A stretch of DNA of 39,251 nucleotides from contig JAKDZT010000004.1 in NCBI GenBank assembly GCA_030462125.1, forward strand, positions 1 to 39,251, written 5' to 3'. The position numbers and the translations under genes were made by a program. Source of the stretch: Tetragenococcus sp. GTDB lineage: Bacteria; Bacillota; Bacilli; Lactobacillales; Enterococcaceae. Positions 10,334-19,738 of the stretch are shown piece by piece. The notes under the pieces were generated by a model. That model was not told the DNA's origin and searched no databases. It saw nothing but the letters and a program-made list of their open reading frames with translations. How positions within the stretch are numbered: position 1 is the stretch's first letter; each line of letters starts with the position of its first letter.

Positions 10334-11665
10334 ATGACCAAGACAGTAATTATAGGAACGAACCATGCTGGTTTAGCGGCAGCAAATGCCATCTTAGATA
10401 ACTCAGAACAAGAAGTTGTAATGATTGAACGTAATGAAAATTTTAGCTACTTAAGTTGTGGAACTGCTTTATGGGTAGGGCACCAAATTGATAGTGTAGA
10501 AGGTTTATTTTATACCAACCGTGAAGATTTTGAAGCAAAAGGCGCTAAGGTACGCACACAAACGACCGTTGATAATATTGACTTTGCAGAAAAAATTGTT
10601 CACGCTCATACACTACAAGGAGAAGAAGTAGCCGAAAGCTATGACAAACTTGTGTTAGCTACAGGTTCTAACCCCATCTCTCCTAAGGTCCCTGGTCGTG
10701 AATTAAAGAACATTACCTTTATGAAATATTATGAAGAAGGTCTAAACATTGATCAAATGTTTGAACATGAAGAAGTGAAAAATATCGCAGTTATTGGCGC
10801 AGGATACATTGGGGTAGAAATGGCAGAAGCTGCCAAACGACGTGGTAAAAACGTGTTGTTATTTGACGCATTAGATCGTTGCTTACCAAGTTATTATGAT
10901 CCTTGGTTTACTGATGATATGGACAAAAATTTAGCTGATCACGGGATTGAATTGCATTACGGTGAATTAGTGAAAGAATATAAAGGTTCAGACAAGGTCG
11001 AACAAATTGTCACTGAAAAAGGGGACTATGATGTTGATTTAGTCATTAATGCGATCGGCTTTTCACCAAATAATCAATTGGCTAAAGATCATTTAGAATT
11101 GTTTGCTAACGGCGCTTATCTAGTAGACCGTCACCAACAAACGAGTGATCCAGATGTTTATGCAGTGGGTGATTGCGCAACAGTTTATTCAAATGCGTTA
11201 CAAGGAACCACTTATATTGCTTTGGCGTCGAACGCGCTACGCACAGGGATTGTCGCTGGTGAAAATATTGCAGGCAACCCAATTGAATCGCCTGGAGTTC
11301 AAGGTTCAAACGGGATTTCAATCTTTGGTCACCACATGGTATCAACAGGTTATTCTGTTGAGTCTGCTGCTAAATTTAATTTAGACGTGAAATATACAGA
11401 TATTGAAGATACGCAAAAACCAGAATTTATGAAAGAAAACGACGATGTAAAATTGCGAATTGTTTATGAAGCAAGCTTCCGTCGCATTGTGGGCGCTCAA
11501 ATGTCTTCAACGACATCAGATATCTCGATGGCTATTCATATGTTCTCCCTAGCGATCGAACGTCAAGTAACCATTGATGAATTAGGAATGCTTGATATCT
11601 TCTTCTTACCGCATTTTAACCAACCTTATAGTTATATCAATAAAGCAGCATTAGCTGCAGAATAA
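10334..11665 (+). CDS. nox: NADH oxidase / FAD-dependent pyridine nucleotide-disulfide oxidoreductase (water-forming Nox type)
   Basis: N-terminal GTNHAGLAAANAIL, redox-active single Cys in YLSCGTALWVG, GAGYIGVEMAEAAKRRGK, YAVGDCATV. Confidence 0.9.
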   Translation: MTKTVIIGTNHAGLAAANAILDNSEQEVVMIERNENFSYLSCGTALWVGHQIDSVEGLFYTNREDFEAKGAKVRTQTTVDNIDFAEKIVHAHTLQGEEVAESYDKLVLATGSNPISPKVPGRELKNITFMKYYEEGLNIDQMFEHEEVKNIAVIGAGYIGVEMAEAAKRRGKNVLLFDALDRCLPSYYDPWFTDDMDKNLADHGIELHYGELVKEYKGSDKVEQIVTEKGDYDVDLVINAIGFSPNNQLAKDHLELFANGAYLVDRHQQTSDPDVYAVGDCATVYSNALQGTTYIALASNALRTGIVAGENIAGNPIESPGVQGSNGISIFGHHMVSTGYSVESAAKFNLDVKYTDIEDTQKPEFMKENDDVKLRIVYEASFRRIVGAQMSSTTSDISMAIHMFSLAIERQVTIDELGMLDIFFLPHFNQPYSYINKAALAAE

Positions 11666-11670
11666 ACGAA

Positions 11671-11716
11671 TAAAGACAAAGGCCCCGGAGAAATCTTGGG
11701 GTTTTTGTCTTTTTAA
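11671..11716 (+). terminator. Terminator downstream of nox
   Basis: AAAGACAAAggCCCCGG ... TTGGGGtttTTGTCTTT inverted repeat. Confidence 0.8.
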
Positions 11717-11761
11717 AAGGAAAATATTTGACGTATATGGATAAACATGATATGATATAAA

Positions 11762-11903
11762 AGTTGAGAAATGGAAGTAGAAGCACCCGCTTCTCGCCTT
11801 AGTGACTAAAGTGACTGGGCAGAATAGGATTTTGCACTAAGAGAATGGTATGTCTTAGTGGGGAATACGTGCGGGTTCTTATAGAAGAACTCGTTTTTTT
11901 ATG
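11762..11903 (+). promoter_or_regulatory. L20 (rpl/infC operon) leader with attenuator hairpin
   Basis: Located upstream of infC-rpmI-rplT; AGAAGC-ACCC-GCTTCT hairpin, CACTAAG...CTTAGTG hairpin, possible long-range ACCCGC/GCGGGT pairing, and terminal GGTTCTTATAGAAGAACTCGTTTTTTT terminator; matches the known Firmicute L20 leader architecture. Confidence 0.8.
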
Positions 11904-11955
11904 GAGAATTTTAAATAAACTTTCTTTCTCGCAAAAAACTTGGAGGTGAATGACC

Positions 11956-12471
11956 ATAGCAAAAGATATGATGGTTAACGACGGCATTCGTGCACGTGAG
12001 TTGCGTTTGATCGATCAAAATGGAGATCAACTTGGCGTCAAAACAAAAGCAGAAGCGTTGAAGATAGCTGAACAAGCAAACTTAGATGTAGTTTTGGTAG
12101 CACCGAAAGCAAAGCCACCCGTTGCGCGAATCATGGACTACGGAAAGTATCGTTTTGAACAACAGAAAAAAGAACGTGAAGCTCGTAAAAAACAAAAAGT
12201 GATCAATGTAAAAGAAATACGCTTAAGTCCAGCGATCGACGAGAATGATTTCAATACGAAACTACGTAATGCACGTAAATTCCTTGAAAAAGGCGATAAA
12301 GTGAAAGCTTCTATTCGTTTTAAGGGCCGTGCCATTACCCATAAAGAAATTGGTCAGGAAGTCTTGAATCGTTTAGCTCAAGAAACAGAAGATGTGGCAA
12401 CCGTTGAGCAAAAAGCGAAGATGGATGGTCGCAGTATGTCCTTGATGCTTGCACCTAAAAAAGAAAAGTAA
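11956..12471 (+). CDS. infC: Translation initiation factor IF-3
   Basis: [35 protein letters not shown]; start taken at ATA 11956, which is 9 nt after GGAGG (ORF track uses ATG 11950). Confidence 0.95.
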   Translation: MAKDMMVNDGIRARELRLIDQNGDQLGVKTKAEALKIAEQANLDVVLVAPKAKPPVARIMDYGKYRFEQQKKEREARKKQKVINVKEIRLSPAIDENDFNTKLRNARKFLEKGDKVKASIRFKGRAITHKEIGQEVLNRLAQETEDVATVEQKAKMDGRSMSLMLAPKKEK

Positions 12472-12534
12472 AAAGTAACTGCTGAAACATTTTCAGCAGT
12501 TAGCTTATACAGATTTTGAGGAGGAAAATTAGTT

Positions 12535-12735
12535 ATGCCAAAACAAAAGACACACCGCGGATTAGCCAAGCGCGTAAAACGTACTGCTAATGGCGGGTTG
12601 AAAAGACATCGTGCGTTTACAAGTCACCGTTTCCACGGTAAAACCAAAAAACAACGTCGTCAATTGCGTAAACCAGCAATGGTTTCATCTGATGACATGA
12701 AGCGCATCAGTCAACAAGTAACAAAAATGAAATAA
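12535..12735 (+). CDS. rpmI: 50S ribosomal protein L35
   Basis: [31 protein letters not shown]. Confidence 0.97.
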   Translation: MPKQKTHRGLAKRVKRTANGGLKRHRAFTSHRFHGKTKKQRRQLRKPAMVSSDDMKRISQQVTKMK

Positions 12736-12794
12736 CGATTTGTGCAAGTATTGCATACCTATTCAAATGAAGAACTACTTAGGAGGAATTAAAC

Positions 12795-13157
12795 ATGGCA
12801 CGTGTTAAAGGTGGACCAGTAACTCGTAGACGTCGGAAAAGAACGCTTAAATTAGCGAAAGGCTATTACGGAGCAAAACATACTTTATTTAAAAAAGCAA
12901 AAGAACAAGTAATGAACTCATACAACTATGCTTATCGCGATCGTCGTCAGAAAAAACGTGATTTTCGTAAATTATGGATCGCACGTATCAATGCGGCAGC
13001 ACGTATGAATAACATTAGCTATTCGAAATTGATGCATGGCTTAAAAGTAGCGGGTATCGAAGTGAACCGTAAAATGTTAGCTGATATTGCAGTTAATGAT
13101 GAAAGTGGCTTTACTGCACTAACAGAACAAGCAAAGTCTGCGTTAAAAAATAATTAA
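12795..13157 (+). CDS. rplT: 50S ribosomal protein L20
   Basis: [40 protein letters not shown]. Confidence 0.98.
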   Translation: MARVKGGPVTRRRRKRTLKLAKGYYGAKHTLFKKAKEQVMNSYNYAYRDRRQKKRDFRKLWIARINAAARMNNISYSKLMHGLKVAGIEVNRKMLADIAVNDESGFTALTEQAKSALKNN

Positions 13158-13176
13158 TAATGATAATACTTAATAA

Positions 13177-13206
13177 AGTCTGCTCATGGGAGCGGGCTTT
13201 TTTATT
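13177..13206 (+). terminator. Terminator downstream of rplT
   Basis: AAGTCTGCTC-ATGG-GAGCGGGCTTTTTT. Confidence 0.75.
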
Positions 13207-13213
13207 ATACAAA

Positions 13214-13247
13214 ATTGCTGCTTATCACTATCGGTAAGCAGCAATTA
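13214..13247 (-). terminator. Terminator of the FUSC-like gene (minus strand)
   Basis: TTGCTGCTTA-10 nt-TAAGCAGCAA, followed by TTTTGT on the minus strand. Confidence 0.75.
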
Positions 13248-13261
13248 AAGGCTGTTCATTT

Positions 13262-14326
13262 TTAATCAGGATCCTTATCAAAACTTTCATGTAGATCAAA
13301 TGATTTATTATAAAATTTGAGCCCAGTAGTAATTAATAAAGCAGACAAAGCGCCTAACAAAGACCCTAATGCGATACCAATAAATCGATATTGCAATAAA
13401 GTAGGTACACTTTGATCTTTAATTAAGCTGGATAGTAGTAAGGCCATTGGCGTGGTAAAAAAAGCAGATAACGCATAGTTACTACGGACAGAGATTTGAG
13501 AAATCGTAAAAAGGGCAATGATTAAAAAGATCGTTTCTACTGTAGTTAAAGAAGCATTTAACAATAAAGCAGCAATGCCAATACCGATGATTGTTCCCGC
13601 GATACGTTGAACATTACGCTGCATAATTGCCCTTAAATTATCCCCTTGTAAGATGGCAGCACAAGATACCACCATCCAATAAGGATTACGTAATTGTAAA
13701 CCTGCACTTAAGTAAACCGCTAAAAATAAGGTTGCACCATAAAAAATTCCATCTATAAAAACGCCAGGATCTTCATAGACACGTTGTAAGAAAGGTTTTT
13801 CTTCTACTGTTTCAGTAGGTTCCTTGTCAATAAAATGGACAATTACCGCCATAATGATGGCCAGAAAAGCTCCTAATAAATAGTAACTAGCTAGTACAGG
13901 AACTTGTTTTAAAGGAACATCTAGACTTGCGCCCATGGCTGAAACTAAAACAGCAAAAAAGACGCCTGGCTTTTTGATATCATAAAGGCGAAAAAGAATG
14001 CGTCCGAAAAAGGCAATCAGGACAACTGTGATAGGCGCCACCCAACTTGCAAAAGAAGTTAAGGCGCCAATAAGAAAGCTCGTTAAGATGAAAAGGACAA
14101 CGAATGTAAAACGTATCACCAAATTTTTTAAGGGGATATTGTCGTAATACATAAGAGTGAAAACTCCAAAAAAACCAAAGCTAGCAATGGACATATTGTG
14201 AGCAAAATAGCCAATAAACAAGACAATAACCATACAAGTGATGGTTCCTAAAAGCTGTATTACGTTAAATGTAGGCTTATGTAAATGTAACAGATCTTTT
14301 AAAAAATTATTTTTCCTATTTTCCAT
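13262..14326 (-). CDS. FUSC family / aromatic acid exporter-like membrane protein
   Basis: 354 aa, two blocks of TM helices around a short soluble segment; LQLRNPYWMVVSCAAILQGDNLRAIMQRNVQRIAGTIIGIG is FUSC-like. Confidence 0.8.
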   Translation of the reverse strand: MENRKNNFLKDLLHLHKPTFNVIQLLGTITCMVIVLFIGYFAHNMSIASFGFFGVFTLMYYDNIPLKNLVIRFTFVVLFILTSFLIGALTSFASWVAPITVVLIAFFGRILFRLYDIKKPGVFFAVLVSAMGASLDVPLKQVPVLASYYLLGAFLAIIMAVIVHFIDKEPTETVEEKPFLQRVYEDPGVFIDGIFYGATLFLAVYLSAGLQLRNPYWMVVSCAAILQGDNLRAIMQRNVQRIAGTIIGIGIAALLLNASLTTVETIFLIIALFTISQISVRSNYALSAFFTTPMALLLSSLIKDQSVPTLLQYRFIGIALGSLLGALSALLITTGLKFYNKSFDLHESFDKDPD

Positions 14327-14410
14327 TTGGGCAACACCAATTACTATTATAACATAAAGGGTTCAGTTTTATATGTTTCGAGTTTGTGAAACATTTCTAA
14401 AATACGAAAG

Positions 14411-14444
14411 GCCTGAGCTTTCCCTTTAAAAGAAAAGCTCAGGT
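14411..14444 (-). terminator. Terminator overlapping the stop codon of the 55-aa ORF
   Basis: CCTGAGCTTT ... AAAGCTCAGG 10-bp perfect inverted repeat, U-rich on the minus strand. Confidence 0.75.
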
Positions 14445-14606
14445 CTTAGTGATTTCTTCTAACTTTTTAACCCGTCCACCGATTTTATCAGCAAAGTTTT
14501 CTGATTCTTTTTTAGTAGGAAATACTAATAAGTTTGTAGGCGTCTTATCTCTTGTTCGGTAGCCATTTTTTGAGATATAGCCATGAAAGACTTTTACGAC
14601 ATACAT
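14439..14606 (-). CDS. Small protein of 55 aa, function unknown (not in ORF track)
   Basis: Manual translation MYVVKVFHGYISKNGYRTRDKTPTNLLVFPTKKESENFADKIGGRVKKLEEITKT*; AGGAGGG RBS correctly spaced; terminator at its stop. Confidence 0.8.
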   Translation of the reverse strand: MYVVKVFHGYISKNGYRTRDKTPTNLLVFPTKKESENFADKIGGRVKKLEEITKT

Positions 14607-14716
14607 ACACTTCCCTCCTTTTGTATACCCAAGATTATACGAAAAAGGAAGATGAAAGCAATAAAAACGCTTTAATTTTAAGAAAACGCTAACTTTTTTA
14701 TCATTCGTTATAAATA

Positions 14717-15157
14717 TTAAGAATGCCGTGGGTTATTTTTTACATAGTTTTCAAAAATTTGGTGAAAGGCAGGATGTACTTTTTTTAAGCGCAGGAAGCG
14801 GTTTGTGTTTTTTTCTAAAAAGCAATGTTTACTTGTTCCGCTCGTTACTATTTGGTTCTTTTCATTAATTATCTCATAGGAAAAATCTAAACGCGTACTA
14901 TTATATTTAGCAACGAAAGGATCGATTCGTACTTTTTCTCCATAGTGAATCATGCCTTTATATTGACAGCTCACTTCTAAAACCGGCACGATAATGCCCG
15001 CTTGTTCCATCTCTTGGTAGGGTAGGCCTAAATACTCTAATAACTCGACACGGGCTTCTTCAAACCAGCGGATATAATTGGAGTGATGGACAATGCCCAT
15101 CTGGTCGGTTTCATAGTAATGCGGTTTGCGATAATAACCAGGATACAAATGTTTCAC
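14717..15157 (-). CDS. Acyl-CoA thioesterase (4-hydroxybenzoyl-CoA thioesterase / YbgC-like hot-dog fold)
   Basis: YETDQMGIVHHSNYIRWFEEARVELLEYLG signature. Confidence 0.88.
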   Translation of the reverse strand: MKHLYPGYYRKPHYYETDQMGIVHHSNYIRWFEEARVELLEYLGLPYQEMEQAGIIVPVLEVSCQYKGMIHYGEKVRIDPFVAKYNSTRLDFSYEIINEKNQIVTSGTSKHCFLEKNTNRFLRLKKVHPAFHQIFENYVKNNPRHS

Positions 15158-15289
15158 CTTCTTTTTATTTCAGTTTAAAATTTTTCTAGGCAAATTACAA
15201 GAAAACAAAAAAGAAAATTTTCAGTAATAATCTTGCTATAAAGCTTGACTTTTCAAGGTTTTTCTTGTAACTTAAAGCTAATACAAAAA

Positions 15290-15512
15290 TGCCTAAGAAG
15301 GAACAGACATTTAGCAAAAACTTTTTAGAGAGAACTATCGTGGCTGGAAATAGTTTAAGTAACTGCTAGATGTAAGACATTCCAGAGGCGAGCGAGCCCA
15401 AAGCCGTTCCGCTTAAACGAGCGTTATTCGTCAAAGGAAAGCATAACTTTCAAAATTAGGTGGTACCGCGAGTAATTCGCCCTTGTAAAAACAAGGGTGT
15501 TTTTTTATTTGT
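15290..15512 (+). promoter_or_regulatory. T-box leader upstream of hisS-aspS
   Basis: T-box motif AGGTGGTACCGCG at 15458-15470; stem I ACATTTAGC/GCTAGATGT (15307-15315/15365-15373) plus GGAA/TTCC; terminator CCCTTGTAAAAACAAGGG-T7. Confidence 0.93.
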
Positions 15513-15547
15513 TTTTGTTGTCGGTATGAGTTATAGGAGGAAAAACA

Positions 15548-16831
15548 ATGAGTTATCAACGCCCCAAAGGCACAAATGATATTTTGCCTGGCGAATCCGA
15601 AAAATGGCAATTTATTGAAGACACAGCACGTTTATTATTCAATGACTATCAGTATTATGAAATTCGTACACCTTCTTTTGAACACTATGAAGTGATCTCA
15701 AGAAGTGTAGGCGATACGACAGATATTGTTTCCAAAGAAATGTATGATTTTTATGATAAAGGGGGACGCCATATCACGCTACGCCCTGAAGGCACGGCGC
15801 CTATTGTACGGGCTTATGTGGAACATAAATTATTTGGACCAGAATATAGTAGTCCATACAAAGTTTTTTATATGGGACCGATGTTTCGTTATGAGCGGCC
15901 GCAAAAAGGTCGGCTGCGTCAATTCCATCAAATCGGAGTAGAAGCTTTTGGTTCAGATAATCCCGCAACAGATGTCGAAACAATGGTTATGGCAATGGAA
16001 TTTTTCAAACAGTTAGGGATTTCTCAACTACGTTTAGTTATTAATACATTAGGAGATCAAGAAACCAGAGAAAATTATCGGCAAGCGCTCATTGAGCATT
16101 TTTCAGCGCATGAAGAACAATTAAGTGAAGATTCGCAAAGGCGTTTGCATGAGAATCCTTTGCGTATTTTGGATAGTAAAGACAAAGCTGATAAACAGTT
16201 TGTCGCTACTGCTCCTTCGATTTTGGATTACTTAAGTACAGCGGCTTACGACCATTTCACCCAAGTAACGACGATGCTTGACGCTTTAGAAGTCCCTTAC
16301 GAAATTGAGCCTACCATGGTTCGAGGTTTGGATTATTATACGCATACGATTTTTGAAATTATGAATGATAACCCTCAGTTGGGCGCTCAATCAACGATAT
16401 GTGCTGGCGGACGTTATGATCAGTTGGTGGAAGAATTGGGAGGCCCTGCTACACCAGGCTTTGGTTTTGCTATTGGTATGGAGCGCTTGTTATTGGTACT
16501 TGCCAACGAAAATGTGGAACTACCTGCTTTGCACCAATTAGACGCCTATGTCGTTAATATTGGAGAAACTACCAATGTTGAAGCTTTAAAGGTCACTCAA
16601 GCGATTCGAAGTGCGGGCTTTTCAGCCGATAGGGACGTTATGAACCGCAAAGCCAAAGCACAGTTCAAATCAGCTGATAAAAAAGACGCTAGACTTGTTT
16701 TTACTTTAGGTGAAGATGAATTAAAGGCAGGTACGATTAACGTAAAATCGATGGCAACAGGTGAACAAAAGCAAGTGGCCTTAACAACCATTTATAATGA
16801 TTTTACACAAATTTTTGATGAAATGATTTAA
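15548..16831 (+). CDS. hisS: Histidyl-tRNA synthetase
   Basis: [69 protein letters not shown]. Confidence 0.97.
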   Translation: MSYQRPKGTNDILPGESEKWQFIEDTARLLFNDYQYYEIRTPSFEHYEVISRSVGDTTDIVSKEMYDFYDKGGRHITLRPEGTAPIVRAYVEHKLFGPEYSSPYKVFYMGPMFRYERPQKGRLRQFHQIGVEAFGSDNPATDVETMVMAMEFFKQLGISQLRLVINTLGDQETRENYRQALIEHFSAHEEQLSEDSQRRLHENPLRILDSKDKADKQFVATAPSILDYLSTAAYDHFTQVTTMLDALEVPYEIEPTMVRGLDYYTHTIFEIMNDNPQLGAQSTICAGGRYDQLVEELGGPATPGFGFAIGMERLLLVLANENVELPALHQLDAYVVNIGETTNVEALKVTQAIRSAGFSADRDVMNRKAKAQFKSADKKDARLVFTLGEDELKAGTINVKSMATGEQKQVALTTIYNDFTQIFDEMI

Positions 16832-16844
16832 AGGAGAAAAAGAC

Positions 16845-18614
16845 ATGGGGAAAAGAACAGTTTACTGTGGTTTAGTTGCTAATAAAGATTTAGAACAAAC
16901 CATTACCCTGCAAGGTTGGGTACAAAAAAGAAGAGATTTGGGTGGTGTGATTTTTATTGATCTGCGTGATCGCGAGGGGATTGTTCAGGTTGTGTTTAAC
17001 CCGGAAATCTCACAAGAATCTTGGGAGATCGCAGACACTTGCCGTAGCGAATATGTGCTAGAAGTTACAGGTACTGTCAGAAAACGGGAAGAAGAAGCCA
17101 TTAACCCTAATATGAAAACAGGCGAATTTGAGGTCATGGCAAATGATATTACGATTTTAAACACCTCCAAAACGCCTCCTTTTTCAATTGAAGAAGACAC
17201 CAAAGCAGGTGATGATATTCGTTTAAAATATCGTTATCTAGACTTGCGCCGGCCGAATATGACGAAAAATTTAATGTTACGCTCCCAAATAACTCAAACG
17301 GTTCGACATTATTTAGATGATCAGAAGTTTTTAGATATTGAAACGCCTTTTCTAGGTAAATCAACGCCAGAAGGTGCGCGTGACTATTTAGTCCCTTCGC
17401 GCGTGCATCCAGGTCATTTTTATGCATTACCACAATCGCCGCAAATTTTTAAGCAATTATTGATGAATGCGGGTTTTGATCGTTATTATCAAATTGTTCG
17501 TTGTTTTAGAGATGAAGATTTACGTGGAGACCGTCAACCGGAATTTACACAAATTGACATTGAAGCTTCCTTTTTGACACCAGAAGATATTCAAGAACAT
17601 ACAGAACAAATGCTGGCTAAGGTTATGAAAGACACCCGAGGAGTAGAGGTCACTTTACCTTTTCCTAAAATGACTTGGGACGAAGCGATGAACCGTTTTG
17701 GTAGTGACAAGCCGGATACTCGTTTTGGTATGGAGTTAGTTGACTTGTCAGAGGTCGTAAAAGATGTCGATTTTAAAGTATTCCAAATGGCCTTGCAAAA
17801 CGGAGGCGTCGTAAAAGCAATCAACGCCAAAGGAGCTGCTGCGCAATATTCTCGTAAAGATATGGATCATCTGGGCCAATATGCAAGTCAATTTGGCGCT
17901 AAAGGATTAGCTTGGTTAAAAGTGGAAGAAGATGGACTCAAAGGCCCGATTGCGAAATTTTTGTCTGAGGTATCTGAGGACATTATTGCTAAAACAAATG
18001 CTGAAGTTGGCGATTTGATTATGTTTGGCGCGGATTCCTTTGAAGTCGTTGCTGCAACATTAGGAGCACTTCGTACGCGTTTGGCCAAAGAGTTGGATTT
18101 AATTGATCGATCCAAATTTAATTTCTTGTGGGTTGTTGACTGGCCGCAATTTGAATATGATAAAGAAGAAGGGCGTTATGTTTCTGCCCATCATCCTTTC
18201 ACTATGCCCAAAGAAGCAGACATCCCTTACTTGCAGACAGATCCGGCAAAAGTTCATGCCGAAGCTTACGATATTGTCTTGAATGGTTATGAATTAGGTG
18301 GCGGGTCCCTACGGATTCATACTAGAGAATTGCAAGAGCAAGTGTTTAGAACATTAGGATTCTCACAAGAAACCATGAACGAACAGTTCGATTTCTTGTT
18401 AGAAGCTTTAGACTATGGATTCCCACCCCACGGCGGAATTGCATTAGGTTTAGATCGCTTGGTAATGCTGGTAGCTGGTGAAGAAAACATCCGAGAAGTG
18501 ATTGCTTTTCCTAAAAATGGGAAAGCGATGGATCCTATGACAAACGCCCCAAGTACAGTTTCACCGCTGCAATTATACGAATTAAATATTGATGTAACAG
18601 ATTCAGAAGAATAA
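16845..18614 (+). CDS. aspS: Aspartyl-tRNA synthetase
   Basis: [61 protein letters not shown]. Confidence 0.97.
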   Translation: MGKRTVYCGLVANKDLEQTITLQGWVQKRRDLGGVIFIDLRDREGIVQVVFNPEISQESWEIADTCRSEYVLEVTGTVRKREEEAINPNMKTGEFEVMANDITILNTSKTPPFSIEEDTKAGDDIRLKYRYLDLRRPNMTKNLMLRSQITQTVRHYLDDQKFLDIETPFLGKSTPEGARDYLVPSRVHPGHFYALPQSPQIFKQLLMNAGFDRYYQIVRCFRDEDLRGDRQPEFTQIDIEASFLTPEDIQEHTEQMLAKVMKDTRGVEVTLPFPKMTWDEAMNRFGSDKPDTRFGMELVDLSEVVKDVDFKVFQMALQNGGVVKAINAKGAAAQYSRKDMDHLGQYASQFGAKGLAWLKVEEDGLKGPIAKFLSEVSEDIIAKTNAEVGDLIMFGADSFEVVAATLGALRTRLAKELDLIDRSKFNFLWVVDWPQFEYDKEEGRYVSAHHPFTMPKEADIPYLQTDPAKVHAEAYDIVLNGYELGGGSLRIHTRELQEQVFRTLGFSQETMNEQFDFLLEALDYGFPPHGGIALGLDRLVMLVAGEENIREVIAFPKNGKAMDPMTNAPSTVSPLQLYELNIDVTDSEE

Positions 18615-18623
18615 AGCTTATCG

Positions 18624-18682
18624 AATAAGGAAAGGCAGCGATTAATCATACGCTATTCTTATCCTTATTCGAACTTTTTTGT
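18624..18682 (+). terminator. Terminator downstream of aspS
   Basis: TCGAATAAGG ... CCTTATTCGA followed by ACTTTTTTG. Confidence 0.65.
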
Positions 18683-18718
18683 TATAATGCAATAAATAAC
18701 AAAAAAGGACGAAACGTA

Positions 18719-19594
18719 ATGAAAAATTTCTGGAAATCAATTGTACATTCGGATTATCTGACGAGACTGTCTTTTTCACTTGTTTATGCCTTACTAGCTT
18801 CGGTGGCTTTAAATTTTTTCTATGAACCGGGAAATATTTATGCAAGTGGGGCTACAGGACTTGCGCAAATTGTTTCTACCTTATTTCAGCAAGTTTTTCA
18901 AGTTGATTTATCGATTGCTTGGGCGCTTTTGTTAATCAATCTTCCTTTATTTGTATTAGGGTGGCTAAAAATCAGTCGTCGTTTTACGATTTTTACTGGG
19001 ATTACTGTAGGGCTAACTTCCCTACTTATGGAAGTCATTCCCACAGAAGTTTTGACGACAGATCCCATTATTTGCGCAATTTTTGGTGGTATTTTAACTG
19101 GCGCAGGGATAGGCTATGCTTTTAAAAATGGATTATCTTCTGGTGGGCTAGACTTTATTACCATCTATATTCGTGGAAAAACGGGGAGAGACGTGGGCTC
19201 ACTTGCCATTATTTTCAATGGAATGATCATGTTTGCCGCAGGTATATTATTTGGCTGGCAATATGCTTTGTATAGCGCGTTGTCGATATTTGTTAGTGGA
19301 AAAGTGACAGATGCCGTCTATACAAAACAAAAGAAAATGCAAGTCATGATTATTACTCAGCGTCCAGAAGCTGTTATGGCATCTCTGCAAAAACGTTTGC
19401 GTCGTGGAATTACCATTATAAATGATGCCCAAGGCGCTTATACCAAAGAAAAAGAGACAGTGTTGTTTACCATCGTGACGCGTTATGAAATGCCTCTATT
19501 ACGTGAAGGGATGAATGAATCAGATGACGATGCCTTTGTCAGTATCGCAGAAAACGTTCAAATTTTGGGGAATTTTTATGAAGAGGAATTATAA
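18719..19594 (+). CDS. YitT family membrane protein (DUF161/DUF2179)
   Basis: NFFYEPGNIYASGATGLAQI, GGILTGAGIGYAFKNGLSSGGLDFI; C-terminal DUF2179-like segment. Confidence 0.88.
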   Translation: MKNFWKSIVHSDYLTRLSFSLVYALLASVALNFFYEPGNIYASGATGLAQIVSTLFQQVFQVDLSIAWALLLINLPLFVLGWLKISRRFTIFTGITVGLTSLLMEVIPTEVLTTDPIICAIFGGILTGAGIGYAFKNGLSSGGLDFITIYIRGKTGRDVGSLAIIFNGMIMFAAGILFGWQYALYSALSIFVSGKVTDAVYTKQKKMQVMIITQRPEAVMASLQKRLRRGITIINDAQGAYTKEKETVLFTIVTRYEMPLLREGMNESDDDAFVSIAENVQILGNFYEEEL

Positions 19595-19738
19595 CGTTTT
19601 TCTTTTGTTAGAACAAGGCAACAGCAGATTTAATTTTTTATAAGAATTAGGCTACAGATTGCTTTTACCGGCTTTTTTTGATTAGATAAAACATGATATG
19701 ATGAGAGATTGAGACAAATATAAGAGGGTACAAAAGAC

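Noticed and set aside
11106-11384. Overlapping ORFs inside nox on both strands
   Set aside because: Shadow ORFs of a strongly supported CDS; same reasoning for the other internal ORFs (e.g. in aspS, ackA, htrA, uvrC)
14662-14694. Two cre-like (CcpA) sites, TAAAAACGCTTTAA and AGAAAACGCTAACT
   Set aside because: Each has two mismatches at conserved flanking positions; too weak without genome-wide scoring
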